A stretch of 35,944 nt of DNA from CAZNKU01 sp964573775 (GCA_964573775.1 CAZNKU010000012.1:1-35944), one strand, 5' to 3'. Numbered from the stretch's first letter, positions 16,249-24,706 are shown. Numbers and translations: made by a program. Notes: a model not told the origin generated them from the letters alone.

Positions 16249-16276
16249 AAGAGGACTGAGTGGCATCAGTCCTCTT
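16249..16276. terminator. Bidirectional terminator
   Basis: Perfect 11-pair stem AAGAGGACTGA (16249-16259) with TCAGTCCTCTT (16266-16276), six-base loop, between the recombinase (+) and the convergent excisionase-like gene (-). Confidence 0.8.
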
Positions 16277-16282
16277 TGGTTA

Positions 16283-16450
16283 TTATAAATGTATTTTCTC
16301 TGAAATGTATTTTTCAACTACTTCTTCAGGAATAAGAATACGTCTGCCTATTTTTGTGTGCTTGACAGATTTTGCTATTTTATAAGCAGTTGTCTTTCCG
16401 ATTCCAAGCTGTTTGCATAAATCTTCTATGGTTAATAATTTAAGGTTCAT
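16283..16450 (-). CDS. Excisionase-like helix-turn-helix protein
   Basis: 55 residues, ATG at 16450 preceded by AAAGGAGG. The sequence shows a MerR/HTH_17-type fold: LLTIEDLCKQLGIGKTTAYK (helix-turn-helix), then KIGRRILIPEEVVEKYI (wing and last helix). Such proteins act as recombination directionality factors or small regulators on integrated elements. It is transcribed away from the Rep-like gene, sharing a 200-base AT-rich intergenic region. With the large serine recombinase it could set excision direction; a purely regulatory role is equally possible. Confidence 0.85.
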   Translation of the reverse strand: MNLKLLTIEDLCKQLGIGKTTAYKIAKSVKHTKIGRRILIPEEVVEKYISEKIHL

Positions 16451-16520
16451 ACTGAGCCTCCTTTCTAATATATGTGATAATTTGTATATTTTTTATGTTA
16501 TATATGGAACAGAATCCCTG

Positions 16521-16551
16521 TATATCCCAATGCATAAATTTTAAGGATATA
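16521..16551. repeat. Inverted repeat upstream of the Rep-like gene
   Basis: TATATCC (16521-16527) and GGATATA (16545-16551) in an AT-rich divergent intergenic region (16451-16649). It is a possible replication-origin or operator element; seven-base arms are weak evidence. Confidence 0.25.
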
Positions 16552-16649
16552 TTAAACATATTTGTATTATCTATATGTTAGTGATTATTATTTTTTATTT
16601 ACAAACAATATCATAAAATAATAAATAGTGTTAAAAGGAGGTATATGCT

Positions 16650-17768
16650 ATGAATGAGTTTATTCATACATTTAGTTTTTTGACTTACATAAATAAAGAA
16701 GATCTTTTAATTTTGAAAAATGCATATGATAATGGTTTTTTCTTTGAAAGTAAAGAAAATAAGTATGTATTCGGTAATTATTCACACAATGGAGTAAGAT
16801 GTGAATTGAGATATAGTAGTCCCGATGAAAGGAAATACAATAAAGATACTGAAGAATATAAAATGGAGATAATTGTTACACTTGCAAAATTGATTTATCC
16901 TGAAGATAAAATGAAGAAATTGTATTTACCTGATGAAATATATATGGCATGCAGGAATTTAAAAAGAATCATATTGGATATATATGATAAGACCGGAGTA
17001 CATCTGTATGACAAACTGAAATTATACAGAGTTGATGTGACGAAGGATGTAAAGACGCCAAGCAACGAACATTCATTGGAAATAATACGATTGGCGAAAA
17101 AGGCTGTTGTAAAAAACGGCTATAATATATGGAAGCCTGCTGATATGGAAGATAATGGCAGGTGGGCTGAAGAAAATTCTTTGCTATACAATAATAGAAG
17201 TGTGAATGTAAATGCAAAGGTATATAACAAGCTTGTTGACTTGAAACAAAGCGAAGATATATTGCCTGATGAAAATGGGTTAATTCGTTTTGAGGTTTCC
17301 TTGTTAAGAAATAATTTGAAAGACAGAGGCTATATTGAGGATAAATATCAGAGTCTTGATTCTTTTTATATGGTGTTGTGTAATATATTGCACGATGCCT
17401 CTGTGCTTATGAATGATTATATGATTATTCCCTTAAGAGGTGGACAAATGCTTTCTAAGGGGTTGCAGAAAAAATACATAAAGTATCAATGTCAGGATAA
17501 GGAGAAAAGGGTAGAGAATATGATTACTTACCGTGATTGGGTAAATTCTGAAGATAAATTTAATCTTTTGTGGAAAAACAGAAGTAAAACCGAATCAGTT
17601 TTGAAAAATTTTAAAAAATATGATTTATCACCCATTTACAGTTCTAAAGAGTTTCCTTACATACCATCATTTAAAGATATATTAAATGAGGAGTATGATG
17701 AGAGATTTTTGCGGTTTGCAAAATCGAAAAACAAGGAAAAAGTGTATAAATATTGGGAATTCAAATAA
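16650..17768 (+). CDS. Putative replication initiation protein (phage/plasmid gene II/X-like)
   Basis: Cytosolic protein of 372 residues; the ATG is eight bases after AAAGGAGG. It has the general make-up of rolling-circle Rep proteins of the filamentous-phage gene II/X type: an N-terminal strand-rich part, a YRVDVTKDV segment (126-134) like the conserved R-x-D-x-T strand of that family, a second strand IRFEVSLLRNNL, and a basic C-terminal region. I cannot assign the catalytic Tyr with certainty. It lies alone between a divergent excisionase-like gene and a terminator, with an AT-rich region upstream that could hold an origin. A different DNA-binding role is possible. Confidence 0.5.
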   Translation: MNEFIHTFSFLTYINKEDLLILKNAYDNGFFFESKENKYVFGNYSHNGVRCELRYSSPDERKYNKDTEEYKMEIIVTLAKLIYPEDKMKKLYLPDEIYMACRNLKRIILDIYDKTGVHLYDKLKLYRVDVTKDVKTPSNEHSLEIIRLAKKAVVKNGYNIWKPADMEDNGRWAEENSLLYNNRSVNVNAKVYNKLVDLKQSEDILPDENGLIRFEVSLLRNNLKDRGYIEDKYQSLDSFYMVLCNILHDASVLMNDYMIIPLRGGQMLSKGLQKKYIKYQCQDKEKRVENMITYRDWVNSEDKFNLLWKNRSKTESVLKNFKKYDLSPIYSSKEFPYIPSFKDILNEEYDERFLRFAKSKNKEKVYKYWEFK

Positions 17769-17793
17769 AAAACCCGTGTGTTACACGGGTTTT
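17769..17793. terminator. Bidirectional terminator
   Basis: Stem AAAACCCGTGT-type (17769-17779) with ACACGGGTTTT (17783-17793), three-base loop. A-run and T-run flank it on both strands, between the convergent Rep-like and Zn-ribbon genes. Confidence 0.9.
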
Positions 17794-17798
17794 GGTTG

Positions 17799-19061
17799 TT
17801 ATACCCACTTCTCTGGCGGGTCTACGTTATCTAAATAATTTTTACAATTGTCCTTGATTTTCTTTGAAAAAGCATTAAGTAATTCATCCCTGCTATATCC
17901 TGTTTTATCATATGAGGACTTATGCTTTGGTGTAAAATTCTTTTCAAGTTTTTTTAACTCATCATAGTAGTTGCTGGAAAAGTGGGCTAATCTCCTATTT
18001 GTTTCTTCTGTGCCTAAATCATGTCTTCTGCCATAGCTTTTTATTCTCTTAATTGCTTTTTCATATTCTATTCTGTAAGGGGGCAGTCTTCGGTTTCTTA
18101 AAAGCTGCGGACCTTTTTTTCTGCAAAGAATATCGCTGTCCGGAAGTGTGCTGTCGCAATATATCTTGTTTGGTCTTGAAGGTATAAAGAAATTTTCACA
18201 AGCGGGGCATTGCTTTATTGGTACTTTATGCTTTAAAATCCGATATATCATAAGGAAAATCAAATGAGAGAAACGATTTATATGGTTTAATATGTCACTT
18301 TTTCCACTCATTAAACTTTCGCATTCTGATTTAATTAGCTTTGGCAGAAAATTATCGATTTCTGTATTAGTGATTACTCCGCCATACTTTTTTACCAACA
18401 TATATAATTGGGTATGAATGTCTGTGATTGTTTCAGGAATTCCTGCATTGAAAATGTTTTTAAGCCATAGAAGGGATTGCTTTATTTCCTGCAATATGAA
18501 TATTGGCTCTTTTGTGTAATCTGCAATTCTGCTAAGCAAATATTCTTCAATATCATATATTATCTCTTTTTTGTTTTTGGGAAATGCCTGCTTGATTTCT
18601 TCATTTACCAAATTGATAACAAAATCCTTGTAGTTTTTGTAGTTCTCTTGTGCGATGATGATTTCACCTTTAATCATTGGAAAATAACTTGAAAATGAAA
18701 TTTTGCAAGTTTGAACAATTAAATCATTTATAAATATTGATTTAGCATCAAATTTCAAATGGTTTGATAAAGGCTCTAATGCTTTTTTGAAACTGTTTAA
18801 TGTTTCTTTGAAAATAACTTTATCCGGCTTATTTGATTTTGCTTTGATATATTCATTAATTATTTTTTCGGCCTCAGAAATGATACTTTCAAAATCTTCT
18901 CTCAACAGGTTTATTATTGAAGTCAAAACATTGTTTTGCTTTGGCTCTGATTCGAAAGATTTCAAATATTCTTCTGTATCAAGTATTTTACAGGTATTGA
19001 TAACAAAGGGTTGATTTTTGCTTGGCATTTTCACTAGTTTTATTCTTTTGATTGTGTCCAT
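17799..19061 (-). CDS. Hypothetical protein with C-terminal zinc ribbon (DUF6076-like)
   Basis: 420 residues, with AGGAG ten bases before the ATG. The N-terminal two thirds is helical and Lys/Glu/Ile-rich with no known motif. Around 285-322 is a zinc-binding cluster, CPACENFFIP...YCD...CRKKG, followed by a basic region. This resembles clostridial proteins grouped as DUF6076 in mobile elements; the family name is from memory and not certain. A nucleic-acid-binding role would fit the ribbon and basic tail, but is inference. It is divergent from the DUF927-like ATPase gene, with a 16-bp palindrome in the shared region. Confidence 0.6.
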   Translation of the reverse strand: MDTIKRIKLVKMPSKNQPFVINTCKILDTEEYLKSFESEPKQNNVLTSIINLLREDFESIISEAEKIINEYIKAKSNKPDKVIFKETLNSFKKALEPLSNHLKFDAKSIFINDLIVQTCKISFSSYFPMIKGEIIIAQENYKNYKDFVINLVNEEIKQAFPKNKKEIIYDIEEYLLSRIADYTKEPIFILQEIKQSLLWLKNIFNAGIPETITDIHTQLYMLVKKYGGVITNTEIDNFLPKLIKSECESLMSGKSDILNHINRFSHLIFLMIYRILKHKVPIKQCPACENFFIPSRPNKIYCDSTLPDSDILCRKKGPQLLRNRRLPPYRIEYEKAIKRIKSYGRRHDLGTEETNRRLAHFSSNYYDELKKLEKNFTPKHKSSYDKTGYSRDELLNAFSKKIKDNCKNYLDNVDPPEKWV

Positions 19062-19128
19062 AGCTATATTTCTCCTATAGTGTAAATAGTTTTGAAATTT
19101 TTTGCGGAAACTCTACTGCGTATTTCCA

Positions 19129-19157
19129 TTGCGGGTATTAGAGAATTATGTTACAAT
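19129..19157 (+). promoter_or_regulatory. Candidate sigma-A promoter of the ATPase-recombinase operon
   Basis: TTGCGG (19129-19134), 17-base spacer, TACAAT (19152-19157), about 100 bases before the ATPase start. Confidence 0.5.
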
Positions 19158-19205
19158 AATCGCATAACAAAGGGTTGCGCAACACTTGTTATACTATCAA
19201 TATGG

Positions 19206-19221
19206 TGTAAATATATTTACA
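19206..19221. promoter_or_regulatory. Perfect 16-bp palindrome, candidate operator
   Basis: TGTAAATATATTTACA is its own reverse complement. It lies in the leader between the proposed promoter and the ATPase start, a place where a bound repressor could block transcription. Confidence 0.4.
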
Positions 19222-19260
19222 TTATATTGGAATATTTTATCACTGTCAAGGAGGTGTTTT

Positions 19261-20943
19261 ATGAGGTCGGAAGAATGTAGGCTTGGAAACGGAACAGTAA
19301 CTGTAGCCGGTGTGTATCGTCATAAAGAAAGTGACAAGTTAATGATCAAACTTGACTTTAAAACTGACAACGGCGCAATAGAAAAAACTGTTGTGATTGA
19401 TTATCAAGATACTAATTCAAAAAGTAGGTTGCTGTCCGATATTCCTGATGGATTTTATTACGAAGAAAAAGAAGCAATATTTTACCATCAATTTAAGAAT
19501 TTTATCCAGAGTACTGTTGATTATATGGAGATAGGAACTGCAGTACCTTACGGATATTCTGAAGGGAATGGTAATGTTGTATATAATTTTGGAGGTGAAC
19601 TTATTAACCAGTCCCCGGGAATAAATGTGTTGGCTGAAAATCCAAAGAAGTATACGCTGAACTTATCGGAGTACAGCAGTAGGGAACGATACGACTGGAT
19701 GTATAAGTATATAACCCAGAATGAGGCAACGGCAGCATTGCATTTAAGTGCTTATTCGACTTTTATTCAACCATTATTAAGTGTTATTAACTTAAGACCT
19801 GTCAATGCATACTGTTGCGGAGAAAGTGGATATGGCAAAAGTGAAGAAGCGAAACTTCAGGTTTCCTTTTTTGAAGGAACAGTTGTTGGGTGTAATCTGG
19901 GGTCGGATAAAAGTGTTATAATGAAAGCTTATGCCGATTACAGAGGATTGCCGTTTTTGATTGATGATTTGAATAAATCACCATCCCGATCACAAAGAGA
20001 AAAGCGTGAGGAAAAGTTGAGTTATATTATTCAAAGTCAATCAAGTGCCGGTGAAATAGTCAGCAAGGATATTACAATTAACTCTGAAAATTCGGGGTTG
20101 ATAATAACAGCTGAATATACATTGGATAATAGTGTCAGTACTATGAACAGATGTGTTCTTGTGAAATTTGAAAAGCCATTTGAGGATGATGTGTTAACAT
20201 GGTTACAGAAAAATAAACAAATTAATGTTTCTTTTCTGTATGGTTTCGTAGCTTGGATTTGCAAAAACATGTCGTATCTGAAGAAATTTGTATCTGCATA
20301 TCCGTTTAATTTGCCATACATAGAAAATATGGAGAAATCAACAAGCAAAAAAAGGATAAAAGCTTCATATCACAGCTTGTATATAACCAAGGTTGTACTT
20401 CTTATGTATATGAAGGAAGCGGGGATTGTTACAAAGGAGGAACAATCGGAAATGGACCAAGTATTTGATATAGCTATTAATAAGACAATAGAGGATACTG
20501 TAGAAGTATGTCAGCCTAAAGCAGTAAGTTCTGATGAAATTAAGGTAATTGGATTTTTTCTGGATGCTTTACTTACTCCGGAAAGTTCTTATATAACCAA
20601 GGATTTATCAGAATACTACGAAGACAGTAATTATTTGTTTTTTAAACGAAAGGGGTTTTATAGTTTTAAAGGCAGTCGTTTGCTTGCTCACCTTGAAATG
20701 AATGGTATTGAGATTGATAAAAATCGTCTTACCAGGATTTTAAACCATGGGAAACTTATAAAATACAGTGGTAGTGAGCCTACATACAAGTTGCCTAAAG
20801 AATATGGTGATAAAACTAGGTTTTATCATACGCCTAAAGAGGTGAAAAAAGAGTTTAAGAACAAGGAAAAGGATTCCTTATTAAATGAGCTTGGTCTTAT
20901 ATTAGATGCAGAGGAAAATATGAAGGAGTGGGGTGATTTTTGA
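19261..20943 (+). CDS. DUF927-like mobile-element ATPase (helicase-like)
   Basis: P-loop NTPase of 560 residues. ATG at 19261 is preceded by AAGGAGG at six bases; an upstream in-frame extension has no ribosome site. Walker A: GESGYGKS (187-194). Walker B: LIDDLN with D235-D236. A further block SENSGLIITAEYTLDN resembles the sensor region of DUF927 proteins, which are superfamily helicase-like ATPases found in integrated elements and prophages. The N-terminal 150 residues look like the strand-rich domain that precedes the ATPase in this family. The C-terminal portion (about 410-560) is probably a winged-helix DNA-binding part. With the Rep-like gene nearby, a role in replication of the element is plausible. 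It is first in an operon with the 53-residue protein and the large serine recombinase. Confidence 0.7.
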   Translation: MRSEECRLGNGTVTVAGVYRHKESDKLMIKLDFKTDNGAIEKTVVIDYQDTNSKSRLLSDIPDGFYYEEKEAIFYHQFKNFIQSTVDYMEIGTAVPYGYSEGNGNVVYNFGGELINQSPGINVLAENPKKYTLNLSEYSSRERYDWMYKYITQNEATAALHLSAYSTFIQPLLSVINLRPVNAYCCGESGYGKSEEAKLQVSFFEGTVVGCNLGSDKSVIMKAYADYRGLPFLIDDLNKSPSRSQREKREEKLSYIIQSQSSAGEIVSKDITINSENSGLIITAEYTLDNSVSTMNRCVLVKFEKPFEDDVLTWLQKNKQINVSFLYGFVAWICKNMSYLKKFVSAYPFNLPYIENMEKSTSKKRIKASYHSLYITKVVLLMYMKEAGIVTKEEQSEMDQVFDIAINKTIEDTVEVCQPKAVSSDEIKVIGFFLDALLTPESSYITKDLSEYYEDSNYLFFKRKGFYSFKGSRLLAHLEMNGIEIDKNRLTRILNHGKLIKYSGSEPTYKLPKEYGDKTRFYHTPKEVKKEFKNKEKDSLLNELGLILDAEENMKEWGDF

Positions 20944-20956
20944 ATAACTCAAAACT

Positions 20957-20999
20957 TTAATATGAATTGTGGAATATATAAAGAGTTGATTCATATTAA
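20957..20999 (+). repeat. Inverted repeat between the ATPase and small-protein genes
   Basis: TTAATATGAAT (20957-20967) and ATTCATATTAA (20989-20999), perfect 11-base arms with a 21-base spacer. It may be an mRNA structure or a binding site. Confidence 0.4.
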
Positions 21000-21030
21000 T
21001 ATAAAAGGAGATAAAAAGGAGGAATGCCTT

Positions 21031-21192
21031 ATGGCTAATAATGTACATGCTAACGATACTTTAAAGAAAAATCGTGAGAATTTTGCAGTTGAACTTAAAA
21101 TGTACATAAATGAAAGATTGTTCAGTAAGAATTTAATAACAGAAGATATGTACTGGTCTGCAAAGGAACATTTGATAAGGCAGGTTGGCTGA
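21031..21192 (+). CDS. Small helical protein (SHOCT-like) preceding the recombinase
   Basis: 53 residues. ATG at 21031 is preceded by AAAGGAGG at eight bases; an earlier in-frame ATG lacks a site. The C-terminal half reads INERLFSKNLITEDMYWSAK, like the short SHOCT motif (L...G.IT..E...K) found in membrane- or DNA-associated bacterial proteins. It lies 31 bases before the large serine recombinase and is probably co-translated with it. It may be a recombination cofactor; the function is unknown. Confidence 0.6.
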   Translation: MANNVHANDTLKKNRENFAVELKMYINERLFSKNLITEDMYWSAKEHLIRQVG

Positions 21193-21223
21193 TAAATAAA
21201 CTACAAGAGAGGAGGCTGTTCAG

Positions 21224-22939
21224 ATGGATTTGTATACTATCAGAGAGGAAATGAAATCGCAAAATAAAACTGTATATGATTTGAATTTGCGTGTTGTTTA
21301 TTATGCAAGAGTATCAACTGACAAAGATGAACAGCTTCATTCTCTTGCAGCACAACAAAAGCATTTTGAAGAATTGGTAGCTCAAAATAAGAACTGGACA
21401 CTTGTGGGTGGCTATGTTGATGAAGGAATTTCCGCAACTTCTGCTATTAAAAGAGAAAAATTTATGGAAATGATAAGAGATGCCAAAATACATAAATTTG
21501 ATTTAATTCTTACGAAGGAAATTTCAAGATTTGCAAGAAATACTATGGATAGCTTGTTTTATACTCAGGAGTTGTTACGAAACGGAGTAGGTGTGCTTTT
21601 TGAAAGTGATAGTATAAATACCCTTGACCCCGATGCAGAGCTTCGACTTACGATAATGTCAAGTATTGCGCAGGACGAAACAAGAAAAATTTCCGAACGA
21701 GTTAAATTTGGTTTCAGGGAATCAATAAAAAAAGGCACCGTGCTTGGGAGTAATAATATATGGGGATACCGGAAGGAAAACGGAAAACTTATAATTGTTC
21801 CCGAAGAAGCACAAATAGTCAGGGAAATTTTTGATATGTATGCCAATAATGATGTAGGTGTAAGGAGGATTGGAAAGATACTTACGGACAAGGGATACAG
21901 AAATTCCAACGGAAATCCATTCTCTTTTTCCACCATAAAAGGTATATTGGTTAATCCAAAGTATAAGGGATATTATTGTGGTAATAAAACTCATAAAATT
22001 GATTTCCGGCATAATGATGTAAAATATCTTTCGCAGGATGAATGGGTGATGTATGAGGATAATGAAACAGTTCCGCCCATTGTGTCTGTAGAACTTTGGG
22101 AACGGGCAAACAAAAAGCTTAAAGAACGAAGTCAGAAGGTTATGAGTGAGGATAAGACAAGCTATAATAATAAATACCTGTATTCAGGTAAAATAATATG
22201 CGGAGAGCATAGCACTTGTTATCATCATACAATATATAAATATAAATCAGGTAACAAGGAGTTGTGGACATGTAAAGAATATGGTAACGGAAACAAGTGT
22301 CGCAATCCGATAGTTTACAACTCGGAAATTGATGCTGTAATGCGTGAGATTTATAATATTATCATTTGTGAAAAGGATATTATAATAAACGATTTACTTG
22401 AACTTTACAAAGAAAGCGGAAGTGCAAAGGCGATTGCTAAATCAAAGCAAAGGGTAAAAAATGAAATGAATTTATTGTATGCCAAAAAGGACAAGCTACT
22501 TGATTTGGTAATGGATAACAGGATTTCAAATGAGGAATTTGAAATGAGAAATAATGGTTTTAATATGCAAATTGAGGAAATGAATATGACACTTATAGAA
22601 TTGGAGGAAGAGGAACGAAAGAGTCTTGATTTCAAGCAAAGTGTTGACAAATTACGTTCAGGAATAGAAAATGAGCTTTGTTTTAACGATGATATCGGGA
22701 AAAACGTTGTGGATAGTCTGATTGATAAAATTGTGGTTTATAAAGGAACTAATGAAGATGAGATAGATTTAAAAATTTACCTTAAGCTTTTACCGGGTGA
22801 AACACAAAATTTTACTGAAACTACACATGTATTGACCTTTAACAGCGGGGAACTGATACAAAAAAGAGGTGGCAATTCAAGAACGCTAAAGGAATATGAT
22901 TTGATATTTAAATATGATTTGTGTTATTGCCTTGAATAA
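21224..22939 (+). CDS. Large serine recombinase (integrase/excisionase of the element)
   Basis: Site-specific integrase of the TnpX/phiC31-like large serine family, 571 residues, with AGAGGAGG eight bases before the ATG. Catalytic domain about 23-160: VVYYARVSTDKDE with Ser31, DEGISATS, LILTKEISRFARN and the following SSIAQDETRKISERVK helix. Recombinase domain about 185-290 (GVRRIGKILTDKG, STIKGILVNPKYKG). Zinc beta-ribbon about 325-365: KIICGEHSTC...WTCKEYGNGNKC. Coiled coil about 400-475, rich in Glu, Lys and Leu. The gene is intact and followed by a strong terminator, as expected for the integrase at one end of an element. The right junction should lie within about 100 bases downstream. 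Confidence 0.95.
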   Translation: MDLYTIREEMKSQNKTVYDLNLRVVYYARVSTDKDEQLHSLAAQQKHFEELVAQNKNWTLVGGYVDEGISATSAIKREKFMEMIRDAKIHKFDLILTKEISRFARNTMDSLFYTQELLRNGVGVLFESDSINTLDPDAELRLTIMSSIAQDETRKISERVKFGFRESIKKGTVLGSNNIWGYRKENGKLIIVPEEAQIVREIFDMYANNDVGVRRIGKILTDKGYRNSNGNPFSFSTIKGILVNPKYKGYYCGNKTHKIDFRHNDVKYLSQDEWVMYEDNETVPPIVSVELWERANKKLKERSQKVMSEDKTSYNNKYLYSGKIICGEHSTCYHHTIYKYKSGNKELWTCKEYGNGNKCRNPIVYNSEIDAVMREIYNIIICEKDIIINDLLELYKESGSAKAIAKSKQRVKNEMNLLYAKKDKLLDLVMDNRISNEEFEMRNNGFNMQIEEMNMTLIELEEEERKSLDFKQSVDKLRSGIENELCFNDDIGKNVVDSLIDKIVVYKGTNEDEIDLKIYLKLLPGETQNFTETTHVLTFNSGELIQKRGGNSRTLKEYDLIFKYDLCYCLE

Positions 22940-22975
22940 AATACGGTATGAATTTAAATAATCATACCGTATTTT
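22938..22975 (+). terminator. Strong intrinsic terminator after the recombinase
   Basis: 14-pair stem: AAAATACGGTATGA (22938-22951) with TCATACCGTATTTT (22962-22975), ten-base loop, starting inside the recombinase stop codon. Confidence 0.88.
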
Positions 22976-23007
22976 GCGTTTTTGGAAAATAGTATGTCGA
23001 AAATATA

Positions 23008-23033
23008 AGTTTTTTCTCATTTGAGAAAAAACT
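23008..23033. repeat. 26-bp dyad at the presumed right end of the element
   Basis: AGTTTTTTCTCA (23008-23019), centre TT, TGAGAAAAAACT (23022-23033). Perfect 12-base arms around a two-base centre, 33 bases after the recombinase terminator and touching the start of the ATPase relic. Large serine recombinases cut at a central dinucleotide within partly symmetric sites, so this is a candidate attachment half or hybrid site. Confidence 0.35.
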
Positions 23034-23345
23034 GTTGCCTCAAGCGTTGGCAGTCCTATCTCTACAAAAAAATAAGTGATACACTTATATCAGGCGGAAG
23101 AAAAATTTCTCCGAATACGGTTGATGCATATTTAAAGGCATTGACAGATAGTTATATTCTTTACAAGGCAGACAGATATGGTATAAAAGGCAGGCAGTGT
23201 TTAAAGATACTTGGTAAATATTATTTTATGGATAGTGGTATCAGAAACCACATCATAAGTCAGTCTGCAAAAGATTTAGGCCATCTTCTTGAAAATGTTG
23301 TTTATCTTGAGTTGTTCAGAAGAAAGAACAGGGTAAATGGCAGAT
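23031..23345 (+). pseudogene. Relic of an AAA_14/DUF4143 ATPase (C-terminal part)
   Basis: The region encodes TVASSVGSPIS, then after adding one A to the run at 23066-23072, KKISDTLISGGRKISPNTVD and YKADRYGIKGRQCLK...DSGIRN, ending near YLELFRRKN. This is the middle to C-terminal DUF4143 part of the family also found intact next door, though the two proteins are clearly different members. The N-terminal ATPase part and the nuclease-like end are missing. It begins exactly at the proposed element border, so insertion or deletion there probably destroyed it. Confidence 0.8.
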
Positions 23346-23356
23346 ATAACGCTATA

Positions 23357-24655
23357 TTATCCGTTCATCGCATTTTCATCAAGCAAGAACTTTTCAATAC
23401 CGATATAGTAAATGCCATTTTCATCGTGCCAAGGAATGATGTTATCCTTGACAACAACAATCTTCTTGAATGAATCACCAACACGGTTAAGAGAGCGAAT
23501 TTCCTGCTCACGCTTATCTTCATCCGAAACAGTAAGTGCTGACTGAATATAGTACTTTTGACTGCCTTTATTGGCAATAAAATCAATTTCAAGATTTGCT
23601 CTTTTGCTCTTGCCGTCATCACCGCGGTAAAAGTATTCAACCACACCGACATCTACATTAAACTCTCTGCAAATCAGTTCATTGTAGATGATATTTTCCA
23701 TAATGTGATTTTCTTCCATCTGTCTAAACTGCAATCGAGCATTACGGAGACCAACATCGCTAAAATAGTACTTCAAAGGAGAACCGATATACTTTCTGCC
23801 TTTAACATCGTATCTGTCTGCTTTACAGAGCATAAATGCATCTATAAACAAATCAAGGTATCTTCCGACAGTAGCATTATCAATATTTATTTGACGGTTG
23901 CTTTTAAAAGTCTTTGCAATATTACCTGCATTGGTAAGAGAACCGATTGAAGAAGATACAATGTTTAATATATCATCAAGTACTGACTTTTCGTGGAGTA
24001 TTTTATTTCGCTCCATAATGTCGCTTAAATAGATTTTGTCAAACAGGGTTTGGAGATATTTTGCCTTATCTTCATGCCCTTGTTTTTTCATTACAAGGGG
24101 CAATCCACCATAGGTATAGTATTCCCGCCAAGCCTCTCTTTTTTCGCCCTCATAGGCGTTGTAGAACTCACTGAAAGACAAAGGATTAACTCTTATCTCA
24201 TCACCTCTGCCGCGAAACTCCGTGAGAATGTCAGAAGAGAGCATTTTTGAGTTACTGCCTGTTACATAGACATCTATGTTATCGTGCTTCATAAGACCAA
24301 GGAGAACATCTACAAATCCGATTTTATCTTCCACATCCTTGATATATGGATTTTGAATTGAAACTACTTTCTGTATCTCGTCAAGGAAGATGTAGTAGGT
24401 CTTGCTCTTATCCGCTGTGAGGGAACGGAGATATTCTCCGAGTTCAAGCGGATTACGGTATCTTATGTTCTCGTCATCGTCAAGAGCAAGTTCAATAATC
24501 TGTTCCTCGGATACTCCCGTAGAAATCAAATAGTCCTTGTATATATTGAAAAGAAGATAGGATTTGCCACATCTACGGATACCCGTAATGACCTTAACAA
24601 GTCCATTTTCTTTTTTGCTGATAAGTTTATCAAGATATTTCTTTCTCTCAATCAT
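23357..24655 (-). CDS. AAA_14 / DUF4143 family ATPase
   Basis: P-loop ATPase of 432 residues, with AGAGG seven bases before the ATG. AAA_14 domain about 1-160: Walker A GIRRCGKS (25-32), Walker B YYIFLDEIQ (87-95), sensor-like VTGSNSKML and REFRGRG-type block TEFRGRGDEIRVNPLSF. DUF4143 domain about 200-400: INIDNATVGRYLDLFIDAF, CKADRYDVKGRKY, YYFSDVGLRN, then a strand region with EIDFIA and YYIQSALTV like a restriction-endonuclease-type fold. These ATPases are very common in Clostridia and Bacteroidetes and their role is not settled. A near-ideal sigma-A promoter precedes it, bracketed by two 28-nt direct repeats, which suggests specific regulation. Confidence 0.92.
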   Translation of the reverse strand: MIERKKYLDKLISKKENGLVKVITGIRRCGKSYLLFNIYKDYLISTGVSEEQIIELALDDDENIRYRNPLELGEYLRSLTADKSKTYYIFLDEIQKVVSIQNPYIKDVEDKIGFVDVLLGLMKHDNIDVYVTGSNSKMLSSDILTEFRGRGDEIRVNPLSFSEFYNAYEGEKREAWREYYTYGGLPLVMKKQGHEDKAKYLQTLFDKIYLSDIMERNKILHEKSVLDDILNIVSSSIGSLTNAGNIAKTFKSNRQINIDNATVGRYLDLFIDAFMLCKADRYDVKGRKYIGSPLKYYFSDVGLRNARLQFRQMEENHIMENIIYNELICREFNVDVGVVEYFYRGDDGKSKRANLEIDFIANKGSQKYYIQSALTVSDEDKREQEIRSLNRVGDSFKKIVVVKDNIIPWHDENGIYYIGIEKFLLDENAMNG

Positions 24656-24665
24656 AGCAATACCT

Positions 24666-24693
24666 CTTTCGAAAAATTTGTGTATTTCTACAC
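24666..24693. repeat. 28-nt operator-like repeat, copy 1 (downstream of -10)
   Basis: Begins CTTTCGA and contains the dyad GTGTATTTCTACAC. It matches copy 2 at 23 of 28 positions and lies between the -10 box and the ATPase ribosome site. Confidence 0.7.
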
Positions 24694-24706
24694 TTTTGCT
24701 GTTTTA

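Larger units (their letters stand above)
12640..23033. mobile_element. Integrated mobile element with a large serine recombinase (boundaries approximate)
   Basis: The block contains a large serine recombinase at its right end, an excisionase-like protein, a Rep-like protein, a DUF927-like ATPase, a small serine recombinase and cargo. No capsid, tail or obvious conjugation genes are present, so it looks like a plasmid- or phage-satellite-derived integrated element. The right end probably lies between the recombinase terminator (22975) and the ATPase relic starting at 23031. The left end is uncertain, between the RHS gene and 13112. I could not recognise matching attachment cores. Confidence 0.6.

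Noticed and set aside
19000..19177. 14-bp repeat ATAACAAAGGGTTG at 19000-19013 and 19164-19177
   Set aside because: One copy lies inside a coding region, and a repeat of this length is expected by chance.
22995..23001. Second exact 0A-box heptamer TGTCGAA
   Set aside because: No sporulation gene is adjacent, and heptamers occur several times by chance in the window.
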